This document shows, piece by piece, positions 40,521 through 53,249 of a DNA stretch of 64,000 nt. The stretch's first letter is position 1, and each line of letters begins with the position of its first letter. The position numbers and the translations under genes were made by a program. Under the pieces are notes generated by a model. The model was not told where the DNA came from and made no database searches. It was given only the letters and a program-made list of their open reading frames with translations. Source of the DNA: Stomorhina lunata (lineage: Eukaryota; Arthropoda; Insecta; Diptera; Rhiniidae); assembly GCA_933228675.1 (NCBI GenBank), contig OW121740.1, positions 160,803,306 through 160,867,305 on the forward strand, in the 5' to 3' direction.

Positions 40521-41204
40521 TTTATGTAAACAATTTTCTATAGAAATTTGTATATGAAGTTATCAGAGATAGGGAAAAGGAGCTAAGAATCACTTTTAAT
40601 TCCGAAGAAAAATATTTTTGGTTAAGCCCCAATTTCTGCAATTGTTTAGAAATTTAAATTCATAAAATGAACTACTTACAACCCTTAAGATATATAATTC
40701 TATATTTAAATCCTAAATTTTTAAAGCTTAATAAAAGCATTTTCCTTCTTTTTTGTATTACTATTTTCAATTTTCTTTCCTCTTTACTAATTGTCTACTT
40801 TAGTCTCCTGGGCCTTGGCAGTTTGTCTGTCTGTCTGTCTGCTCATTGTTTTTTTAAATTGCCCTAATGACTTCACTGATAATTGCTGGCAAGTAGCTCA
40901 TTAGCCTAAAATAGCGATATTTACTTAAAAGCTTCATTTTGTTTTTCTACGATTTTTCCATTACCTTATCTCTATTTGGGCTATTTAAAGGGAAAAACTT
41001 AACATTTTTTTCTTGTTTATTTAAAGGTTATTTAAAAAGTGAGTAAAAGTTGAACAGGGAACGGGAAAAAAATAAATGACTCAAATGGATAAGAGATAAT
41101 TTTAAGAAGATTTGTTTACTTGTTTTGGCATATTTCTTGGAAGTGCTTTAATGCTTTTAACGTGCATTTGAGAAATTTTAAATTTCAACATTTTAATTTC
41201 AAAA
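40521..41204. other. AT-rich spacer with a short GTCT run
   Basis: A GTCTGTCTGTCTGTCTG run lies at about 40822. The 66-codon plus-strand frame crossing it has no support. Nothing else is recognised. Confidence 0.5.
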
Positions 41205-44027
41205 ATTAAAAGAACCATTACAACAATACATAAATTTTGATATACAAATTTTTCTATAGAAATTTTTTTGTATGAAAAGTTTTATATACAAATTTTTATA
41301 TGAAAAATTTTCTGTAGAAATTTTTATATAAAAAAATTTCTATAGAAACTTTTATAAAAAAAAAATTTATATAAAAAATTTTTATATGAAAAATTTTCTA
41401 TAAAAATATTTATACAAACATTTTTCTATAGAAATTTTAGTATTAAAAATTTTCAATAGAAATTTTTATATGAAAAATTTTCAATAGAAATTTTTATATG
41501 AAAAATTTTATATACAAATTTTTATATGAAAACTTTTCATATTTAAAATATCTAAAGAAATTTTTATATGAAAAGTTTTCTAAAGAAATTTTAAAATGAA
41601 CTTTAACTTTAGTATTAAAAATTTTTCTATAGAAATTTTGATATAAAAAATTTTTTATGGAATATTTGTTGTGAAGAATTTTTTATAAAAAAATTGTATA
41701 TGAAAAATTTTCGGTAGAAATATTTAAATGAAATTTTTTTCAGAAATTTTTATATAAAAAAATCTTTAAAGAACCATTACAACAATACATACATTTTGAT
41801 ATACAAATTTTTCTATTAAAAATTTTATATACAAGTTTTTATATAAAAATATTTCTGTACAAATTTTCTATAGAAATTTTTATATGAAAAATTTTCTATT
41901 GAAATTTTTATATGAAAAATTTTCTATAGAAATTTTAATTTGAACATTTTATATAGAAGTTTTTAAATAAAAAAATTTCTGTAGAAATTTTTAAACCAAA
42001 AATTTTGTTAAGAAATTTTTATATGAAAAATTTTCTATAGAAATTTTTATATGAAAAATTTCCAAAATTTTTGTATGAAAATTCTTCTATAAAAACCTTT
42101 ATAAAAAAATATTCTACAAAAATTTCAATATACAAATTTTTCCATGAAAAAATTTCTAAAGAAATTTTTATAAAAAAATTTTCTAAAGAAAATTTTTAGG
42201 CATGAAAATTTTGTATAGAAATTTTTATATGAAAAAATTTCCATAGAAATTTTTATATTAAGAATTTTTACATGAACAATTTTCTGTAGAAATTATATGG
42301 AAAATTTTCTACTAAAATTTCTACATCAGAAAAATTTTTTTATAAAAATTTTTATATGAAATATTTTATATAGAAATTCTCAGATGAAAAATTTGTATGA
42401 GAAAAAATTTTTATAAAAATTTTCATATGACACATTTTTGATAAAAATTTGTATATAAAAAATTTTCTATAATATAGATATTTCGATATGAAAAATTTTC
42501 TTTACAATTTTTTATATCAAAAACTTTCTCTTGGGAAAAATTTTCTATAGAATATTTTTTTCAAAAAGTTTTATATTGATTTTTTTTTTCAAAAAATTTT
42601 TTATTGAAATTTTTTATAGAAAAATTTTTAAATGAAAAATATTGTAAAGAAAAAATTTTGTACAGAAATATTTATACGAAAAATTTTCTATAGAAATTTT
42701 TATATAAAAAATTTTCTACAGAAATTTTTATATGAAAAATTTGTATAAGAAAAATTTTTGTATGACAGATTTTCTATAAAAATTTCTATATGAAAAAGAT
42801 TCTGTAGAAATTTTTATATGAAAAATTTTCTAAAGAAATTTTTATATGAAAAATTATCTATAGTATTTTTTTATACACGCAACAATTTTACTGACAATTT
42901 TTTTAAAGAAATTATTATATGAAAAATTTTCTGTAGAAATTTTTATATGAAAAACTAGTATAAGAAAAATTTTTTTATGACAAATTTTCTATAAAAATTT
43001 TCTATAAAAATTTTGATATGAAAAATTTTCTATAGAAATTTCTATATGAAAAATTTTCTATAGAAATTTTTCTATGAAAAATTTTCTATAGAATGTTTTG
43101 TATTTATTAAAAATTTTATATAGAAAAAGTTGCATACGAAAAATTTTTGTACGAAATATTTTCTATAGAAATTTTTATATGAAAAATTTTCTATAGAAAT
43201 TTTAATATGAAAAATTTTTATGGAAATTTCTATATGAAAAATTTTCTATAGAAATTTTTTTTATAAAAAATTATTTTCGAAAAAATTTTCTATCAAAAAT
43301 TTTTTTAGAAAAATTTTATTACTGAAATTTTAATATGAAAAATTTTTATATCAAACTTTTATATCAAAAAGTATCTACAGAGATTGTTATATAAAAAATT
43401 TCTATTAAAATTTCTAAATGAAAAATTTTCATTAGAACTTTTTTATGATTAATTTTTATTTGAATAACATTTTATAGAAATTTTTATATGAAATTTTTAA
43501 TACAAAATTATTTAAAATTTTTTTATGAATAATTTTGTATTGAAAATTTTCTATAGAATATTTTATATTAAAAATTTTATATAGAAAAAGTTGTAAAAAA
43601 TTAAAAATTTTATATAGAAAAAGTTGTATATAAAAAATTTTTGTATGAAATATTTTCTATAGAAATTTTTAAAGAAATTTTTATATGAAAAATTTTCTGT
43701 AGAAATTTTAATATGAAAAATTTTTATGGAAATTTCTATATGAAAAATTTTCTATAAATTTTTTTTTTATAAAAAATAATTTCCGAAAAATTTTCCATCA
43801 ATAATTTTTTTAGAAAAATTTTCTATTGAAAATTTTTATATAAAAAATTTTCTATTGAAATGAAAAATTAAATGAAAAATTTTCCATTAAAAAATTTAAT
43901 TCTAAAAATTTTTATTAAAAATTTTTATATAAAAATTTTTCTATTGAACATTTATATGTAAAAAATTTTCTATCGAAAATATCTTTTAAAAATTTTTATA
44001 TAAAAATATTTCTCAAAAAGAAATGTT
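41205..44027. repeat. 28-bp minisatellite array 7 (same unit as array 6)
   Basis: Degenerate to moderately regular units contain TTTTCTATAGAAATTTTT and ATATGAAAAA. A duplicated landmark, ATTACAACAATACATA(A/C)A, at about 41216 and 41775 suggests a duplicated block of about 560 bp near the left end. The right end changes directly into the 245-bp dispersed repeat at 44028. Confidence 0.93.
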
Positions 44028-44276
44028 TTTGCATTTGATCCCAAATCTGTTACATTTATTTATTAACGTAACAGACCAATTTATTGATAAAAGGCCAAAA
44101 AATGTTTGCGGAGAAACCAAATTCCTCGACGCGTTTCGATGGTTGGTTAAGCCATCTCTTTAGGAGGATTATCACCAATTTAGACAGATCGAAAACCTCG
44201 CATTATTACTAAATTTACAAACATAACTATTAAGAATTATGTTCATAAACCAAAAGTAAAAGCGTAGATTATCGAC
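44028..44276 (-). mobile_element. 245-bp dispersed repeat with hammerhead-like motif, copy 1 (possible Penelope-like element remnant)
   Basis: It starts at GCATTTGATCCCAAATCTG and ends at AAAAGCGTAGATTAT. A second copy at 60651-60895 matches over its whole length with scattered substitutions, and a third stub lies at 18712. On the minus strand it holds a hammerhead-ribozyme-like fold. The very short stem III layout (GAAAC-GC-GTC) resembles hammerheads described in Penelope-like retroelements and retrozymes. No reverse transcriptase or GIY-YIG sequence is adjacent, so the family assignment is an inference. Confidence 0.6.
44123..44169 (-). ncRNA. Hammerhead-ribozyme-like motif, probably inactive
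   Basis: On the minus strand, TCCTC pairs with GAGGA as stem I. GATGG pairs with CCATC as stem II, keeping the conserved G-C closing pair next to the core. GAAA is followed by CGCGTC, giving a minimal stem III and a GTC cleavage triplet. The first core strand is CTAAAGA instead of CTGANGA. This loses an essential core guanine, so this copy should not cleave. It nevertheless preserves the stems and triplet that copy 2 has partly lost. Confidence 0.5.
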
Positions 44277-45944
44277 TGAACAAAAACAAAGCCCTTTGTT
44301 GTTTTTGGGAACTGCAACAGAATGAAGAGACCTTAAGTCAACTTTAAATATTTAATTGATATTTAATGATTTTAGGTAATATTTATCTATATCCCACCCA
44401 ACATATTAATGTTTCATTAAAACATTTATTTTCATTTAAAACTGTTTACAATTTTTATTACTTAAAATATATATTTTTTTATTTTATTGCCGTATGTGCT
44501 TTAAAATTCTTCTAAATGTATATCTAAAGAGGCTGTTGTCGTAAAAAAATATTTATTTTTCTATACAAACTAAATGTTGCTTAGTTTAGGATTTTTTCAT
44601 ATATTTCATCATATTTTTTCACTTGGTTTATCTTTCAATATTTTCCATAAATATTTAATAATATTTAAGTCACAAGTGGCTGAAACGGTTGGGTGGTTCG
44701 ATGGCTGACTAACTAAAAGACCGACTGACAGACTCAATGCATGGATGGTTGTGAGGCTAATGCTCATATGAATCGTAGCCACTTTGTGTGAATGTACAAA
44801 TGTTACAATGACTGCAGACATGCACAAAACATATAGTCCTTTAGCCTCAAAATAACTCAAGTGAATTTTTTGAAATTTTTTGTCAAAATGTGTTATAACA
44901 TGTCTAACGACCAAAAAGTTACTGTAAGAATATTGTTAAATTTTTGGACTTTCTTAAAATTGAAAAATGCTTTAGTTCCAATTTGCAGCCAGTGGGCGAT
45001 ATATAGCAGACTTATACAGTATAGTATATTTTCAGACTTATACAGAATTATTTAACACAGTAAAATAGAGCTCACCAGTATAGCTCTAGGATTAGACCAC
45101 CACCATTGCAACTTTTTTACTTACAATTGCTTTAGGGTTTTTCTCTAAAACAAATATTTAATTCTTTTCAACATTTCTAAATTTTTTTCCCCATTTTTTG
45201 TCCTCCTTTTTCATTTTTAGCTGCATTTAAATATTTGCTAGGGTAACTTTTATTTTTTCATTTATTTACTTTTTTTTGTTTAAATAGAATATGAAAAATT
45301 TTTAGATTTCTCATTTATATTATAATTCAATTCTAAAATAGTTGCTGGTTTTTTACTTACTCTGGACCATTCAAAGGGATTCATTTTTTTGTTGTTAATC
45401 TTGACCATTGGCTTTTACTTGTTTTTCAGTATTTGCAATTAATGTTGATTCTTTTATAAAGTCAGGTAAATAAATGAAATGAATTTGAAGTATTTATGCT
45501 TATTTGAATGTTTTCTTTTGTTGATTCAAGCGAAAAGAATGAATTGTTTGTAAATGGTCAAGGTTGAAGTTATATTAATTTTGGTTGGTTGTTTGGTTGT
45601 TATCGAGATACGATTTTTGAATATTAAAATATGTTTATTAAAAAAAGACTACAGAAGCTAAGCAAATATTTGAAAAGGTTCATACTTGTACTGTAAAATA
45701 AAAAAAAAGCATTTTAAATCATGGAATATTACTAAAACGGTTGACAACCTCGAGTATGTTTTAACAAAATTATATTTATTAATAACCAAAAGTTGGGAAA
45801 ACTTGAAGAATGGATGGCAGAAAGTATAATAAAGAGTGGTTAAATTGTAAGGGCCGATGTTGAATGTGAACCACAACTAAACGCCAAGTTTTTTTCCGAA
45901 TTTTATTTGACATTTCTCTATTTTAGACTTACTCAATTTGAACC
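44277..45944. other. AT-rich non-coding sequence
   Basis: Several overlapping short frames (44609-44914 minus, 44861-45055 plus, 45658-45876 minus) lack recognisable domains. No repeats of the families above are seen. The sequence upstream of 45945 may still belong to the decayed transposon whose coding start is annotated next. Confidence 0.45.
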
Positions 45945-46082
45945 ATGGAGAGATACATAATAAAACAACGTGTTAAAGTTATCCAGACTTATTATGAAAA
46001 TGGGCGTTCAAATCAAAATGCATATCGTATAATTTTTAACAATGAATGTATGAATATGTTTCCAATTAATTGCAATGTTTAA
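45945..46082 (+). pseudogene. Transposase N-terminal relic (DUF4817-type helix-turn-helix, mariner-related)
   Basis: A 45-codon frame starts MERYIIKQRVKVIQ and continues TYYENGRSNQNAYR, then degenerates and ends in a stop. The MERYxxxQRVxIxxxYYENGRS pattern is the typical start of the widespread insect transposase family with a DUF4817 helix-turn-helix followed by a DDE domain, normally about 350 residues. Nothing matching the rest (second helix-turn-helix, RRR motif, DDE region) is visible downstream in any frame, so this is a deletion relic. Confidence 0.5.
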
Positions 46083-48361
46083 GGACATCGAAGTTAAACC
46101 TAATAGTCCGAATGGAACTATTGGTGGTTCCTTTGACTCGCAAAACCATTTCAACATATTTTTGCAACAGTAATTGAATTTATTGTTATTTAAACGTCCT
46201 AGAGACTTTTTATACCAGGACAAATCTTCTTCTTCTGTCATCCTTGACTCCCAGTGGAGTATGGGGCCTGGGAGGATGCAGCAATTGCCAGGCTTCTCTA
46301 GCTACCAGGTAAGAACTGTATCCAATTCCCACTCTAACCTTCTCGTAGTATATCCCGAAAACCTGAGCAACCTAGTTTTAGAAGCGGTAAACAACCCGTC
46401 TGGGATTCTAGGTCAGGGCTTATATAAAGATAACTATCTTAGAGCCATTTCAACGTATATGGTCTAAGGGTCTAAGATAATTGTACTTGGTAAAGTACGA
46501 AAATGCTCAACATATTAGCTATACAAATGTGGCTTATGTCTTTGGACCCATCGACTTAGCACTCACGATGTTTTAAGCATGGAAAGAAACAACATTACAG
46601 AATATACTACTCCAAGGGGTAATCATGCGAGAAATCCCCCTGCTATGACCGCTGGCGCAAGGATTTTGGAGTTTTCTTATCTATGCAAGGACATTATGCT
46701 GAATGCAGCCAGGACAAATACAGAAATAAAATTTGAATATTTTCTATCATCGGATGAAAAAAGATGAACATTATTTTGAACTGATAAATATCCCAAACGG
46801 TTTTTTTATTTTTTATTTTCATCGGATTGAAAAACGATACAAAATTTTTCGAACAATTAAAAATCATTAGGGATTTTTATTATTTTTTTAACTTCAATGA
46901 TTGTTTTTTTGGTATGGATTAAAATATGAAAATATTGTTTTAAAAGTATTAATATTCGGTCTCTGGTTAATATATAGTACATGACTGTATGTATGGTATC
47001 TAAGACATAAACATTCAAATATTTTTATTTTTTGGAAGCTTTTAGAAAAAATGGTTTGGGGGGAGGTTTTTTATTCAAATTGATCTCAAAAAACCGTTTT
47101 CTTGATAAACACATCAGTAGCCACCCCGTCGTGACAGGTATTTTTTTTTTTTTTTGGTTATACCCTTAATGTGCAGGCTTTACAGACTATAGAACTTTTT
47201 TACTTTATATCATTTCCTGTATAAGGTCTGGTACTTTGATTCCGCCATTTTGCAATGAACAGCCGTAGGGGTAAGTGATACGTCATAGATTTCATTAAAG
47301 ATAAATCGTACATGTCATTGATGCATTTGAGCTGGGCATTGACAAATAAACAATATAATGAGAGACATGATAAAACGAATCACATGTTGCGAAAGTTGTC
47401 TAGAATGCATGGAAATGTTGAAATGGAAAGTTCTATCTTAATCGCCAGTACTTCCGATCTTATAAAGAAGTAGAAAATTGGATCGATTTGTGGATCGCTT
47501 TAAATAAGAGAAAGTAAATTTAAGATAAAGTACTGACCAGCGATAGGTAATACGAGTTTATCACAATAAAACCTCGAATTTCGAGAAAAAGAAACGGCGG
47601 AAGCAAAAATGTACACCTAATATACAAGATAGAAATGCCTAGCAAAGAGAAACTCCTGGTAAAAACGATGTATTGAACCCTACACTGATGGCTCTAGACA
47701 AATAATGGGTAAATCAGAGAGACTTTACCCAATACTGCTCTAGACTGAATAATGAGGCAGCAAGTGGATATATTGCAACAAAAAGATGTACATAAATAAC
47801 TCCTGAATTCTTAATCATATAAAAAACATGTGTTAGTTCGACTTAAATTCAGTTTTGTTTCTAATCCATTGGAATATTTTTTATTTGCACAAGTCGTTTT
47901 TAAGATATGGTAAACAAACTTGGACAACCCATTTTAAAAGTCCAAGTTTTGGAAAAAAATCGCTTAGCGATTTTCAATTTCTGGTGTTTTTCAAATAATT
48001 TATTTTTTTGTTACTGTCTAATGTAATTCTATAATTGTAACATATGTTGCGTATACGTAATAAGTAACTAATCAATATATTGTATAAAAATCATATGCCA
48101 CATATGACAACATTTCAAAAGATTTTGTCGTATTCTACAATACACATGGGATGGTTAAAATATGGAAATAGTTTTTTAACTTCTAAACCGTTGGGCCGAT
48201 ATTAAATTTTTTTCGTGGATGTAGCAGAAGTTTTGGGGAGCTTAAGTTTTGTACCCAGAAATGGCACAATCTGCCCGTAAATTAGGGCGGACTCATAAAT
48301 CACTTAAAACGATATATAAATGTCATTTCCCATGTAAAACATGTCATGTATAAAATGTCAT
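46083..48361. other. Non-coding sequence, possibly decayed transposon
   Basis: A 97-codon plus-strand frame (46174-46467) and a 62-codon frame (46579-46767) sit in slightly less AT-rich DNA than their surroundings. They may be eroded parts of a mobile element, but no motif is recognised. A TTATACCCTTAATG box near 47158 resembles the start of mini-me-type elements without the rest. Nothing else is identified. Confidence 0.4.
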
Positions 48362-48507
48362 TATACCCTTCACCACCATAGGTGGAAAGAGTATTATAAG
48401 TTTGTGCTGATGTATGTAACTCAAAGAAATATTTGTCTTAGACTCACCTTTTAGTATGCTAATAGTCGACTTAGCGATGTCAGTCAGTCCGTCTGGATGG
48501 CTGAAGC
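48362..48507 (+). mobile_element. Element A, 5' terminal fragment
   Basis: TATACCCTTCACCACCATAGG with the 5' hairpin is followed by GTTTGTGCTGATGTATG and a short GTCAGTCAGTCCGTCTGG tract, where it stops. It lies 58 bp upstream of a nearly complete copy in the same orientation, a tandem arrangement. Confidence 0.82.
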
Positions 48508-48564
48508 TTAGCCCTTTTCAATGGTATATAGTTTTTTAAAATATACTTAAGATACATATGTGTT

Positions 48565-49360
48565 TTTATACCCTTCACCACTATAGGTGGAAAGGATATT
48601 ATAAGTTTGTGCTGATGTATGTAACGCATGGAAATATTTGTCTTAGATCCACCTTTTAGTATACCAGTAGGCTTAGAATCACTTTCTAAGTCGATTTAGC
48701 GATGTCCGTCCGTCCGTCTGGCTAGCTGGACCCCCATGTAAACCTTGTAATAAACTACAGGTCACAATTCTAAAGATAATTTGATGAAATTTGGCACAGA
48801 TCATTTTTTTGATAATGGAACCATGGCTTTTGAAATTCGTCAAAATCAGTGTATTATTTATGGTACCTCCCATAGGTCCCATTTCCCGAAATTGGTATAT
48901 TGGCCACAACTATACCTATTTTTTCATGAAATTTAAATCAAATACTACTTATGTAAACTTAAACCACTGTACCAAATTTTGTTAAAATCGGTCTACATTT
49001 GACCATAGCTCCCATACAAACTTTTCTTTAGAAACGCACTAAATGAGACAAAAATCACTAAAACGCTCGTAAATGAAGATAATGGGAATTTTAAGTTTAT
49101 TTTTTGCATACATAATTTTTTTAGCAACTGTAATCAATTTGCCAAATTTCGAGATAATCGGTCCACATTTGACCCTGGCTCTCATATAAGTCCAAATGTC
49201 GGAAGCAGCTTAAATATATAAGTTTTGAGAAAATGTTTGTATGATGGCAAAATTTAGCAAATATTTGTCTTAATACAGGAAAAATAACACCTTTGACCTA
49301 AGTGATGAAGGGTATCATATGGTCGGTCTTCACCGACTGTAGCACTTTCTTACTTGTTAT
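48565..49360 (+). mobile_element. Element A, most complete copy (about 795 bp)
   Basis: It begins TATACCCTTCACCACTATAGG and contains GTCCGTCCGTCTGGC, GGTCACAATTCTAAAG, TTGGCCACAA and both ACATTTGACC boxes. It includes the middle section (CACTAAAACGCTCGTAAATG) that several other copies lack. It ends with GGTCGGTCTTCACCG and AGCACTTTCTTACTTG. It is the best copy here for defining the element's length and termini. The 76- and 64-codon frames in it are shadows of the element. Confidence 0.82.
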
Positions 49361-49679
49361 TAAAACTATATGCATTTATATTTAAACTTCTTCATACAAA
49401 ACCCTTAACACTTTTTGACAAAACGCTTATATCTCAAAATGCTACTACTACGCTAATATCTCAAAATACTACTAACAAAATGGATAATTCACTATCTTGA
49501 GGGTTAAAAAAAAATTAAAACCAGTTAAACTTTTTAAAATTTATTAAAAATACATTTTTTTATTGCATATGTTCAGGACCGTCTTTAAGAACGTAAAATA
49601 TTTTGGGAAACCCTTAATAATTAGGAAACCTTTTAACCATTATTAATGTCTTATATCAAGTAAGAAAGCTTATTTTGTT

Positions 49680-49765
49680 ATCTAGTACCTGGTTGACCGA
49701 GCCTTGATCGGAGCTTTATAATAAGCATTTTGAGGAAAATTTTAATGTTTTTATATATTTTATAT
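49680..49765 (+). repeat. Short dispersed repeat shared with the right window edge
   Basis: CTAGTACCTGGTTGACCGAG and the following GGAGCTTTATAATAAGCA and TTTTGAGG(A/C)AAATTTT match 63927-64000. The second copy is cut by the window end, so full length is unknown. Confidence 0.7.
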
Positions 49766-49859
49766 TATAAAGTGCTAAAATAAATTTAGATAAAAGACAT
49801 TGTACAAATATTCAGTTAATTTTGAATTATATTTTGTCCGACCAACACAAAGTTTGCAT

Positions 49860-50590
49860 AGTTTACAGTTTAACTCATTTTGAATAATTTTGGAAATTAT
49901 TCATATGAACAGAAACCTCCGTCGACTCATTCATTTTGAGTAGTTTGCATTGGCGCCACCTGAAGTTGTTCATACCATATAAGAAACCTTTGTCTGCTTA
50001 TTCGTAACAACTTTGCTTATGATTGTAACATGATCAAATGCACAGTTTACGATTTAATTCACTTTGAGTAATTTTCTGTGGCGCCTCCTGTCGGACTTTG
50101 CTCATTTCAATTCATAAACCTTCTTCGGCTTATCCGTAACAACTTTGCTGACGATTATAGCATGATTAAATGTACAGCATACGATTAAATTGACTTTGAG
50201 TAAATTTCAGTAGCACCACCTGTCGAAATTTCTTCATACCAACTAAGAAACCTTCGTCGGCTCATGTGCAACAACTTTGCTAAAGATTGTAGCATGTTTA
50301 AATGTACAGATTACGATTCAATTGACTTTGAGTAAGTTTCTGTAGCGCCACCTGTCGGAAATTATTCATACCAACTAAAAAGCCTTCGCCGGCTCATGCG
50401 CTACAACTTTGTTAAAGATCATAGCATGATTAAATGTACAGTTTACGATTTAATTAATTTTTTTTAATTTTCCGTGGCGCAATCTGTCTTAAATTAGTCT
50501 TATCAACTTAAAAACCTTCGCCGGCTTATCTGCAACATCTTCGCTAAAGAGCATAACATGATCAAATTCACAGTTTACTATTCTATAAAG
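49860..50590 (+). repeat. 132-bp satellite, about 5.5 units
   Basis: AACAACTTTGCT recurs at about 50006, 50138, 50270, 50402 and (as AACATCTTCGCT) 50533, giving intervals of 131-132 bp. Each unit has a GGCGCCACCTG/TGGCGC box, AAGAAACCTTCG(T/C)CGG(C)TCAT, GCATGATTAAATGTACAG and TTACGATTnAATT. It is far less AT-rich than the minisatellites. Two inverted, shortened units lie at 2541-2780. Confidence 0.9.
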
Positions 50591-50659
50591 AACATACATA
50601 CAGACAAACATTCATTTGTTTAAAATAATACTAATTTTTCCCCCTTTTTATTCCCTAAT

Positions 50660-51000
50660 TTCTAAAAGTTCCATATGCATATTTGGTACTTTTTTGGTGC
50701 CAATTGAATTCGGTACATTTTTTTAAAACTCATTTAACATAATGTATAATGTTCCTATTCATTTTACTTTGGAGATGTTAAGTTATCATTTTATCCCTTT
50801 TTTACCCATTTTGGCTCCAAAATCAAAAAAAGTACCAAAACGTGTTTCATGTTTCTCTTACATCTATTGATTGCAGTAAAAAGTTTCTTTCTATATTCTT
50901 TAGTTTAAAATATAAGAGTGGGTTAAAAAGGTGCCAAAAAAACTATTTTCACCCGGACATAGTTTCAAAAAAGTACCAAACACCTGTCCACTTATTTCCA
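50660..51000. repeat. GGTACTTTTTTGG-type repeat, relative of the 34-35 kb repeat
   Basis: It contains TTTGGTACTTTTTTGG, TTCGGTACATTTTTTT, a TTTTACCCATTTTGG box and inverted AAAAAAGTACCAAA boxes. Units occur in both orientations, unlike the 34 kb block. It is heavily diverged, so boundaries are approximate. Confidence 0.55.
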
Positions 51001-51051
51001 TAGTTGCTTAAAACGTAATTTTAATTTTTTTCAAAATCGTTAAAGCCGTTT

Positions 51052-53249
<2,198 letters not shown>

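Noticed and set aside
46174..46467. 97-codon frame considered as a gene
   Set aside because: No recognised domain, no splice or promoter context, and it overlaps another frame on the opposite strand. It may be transposon debris.
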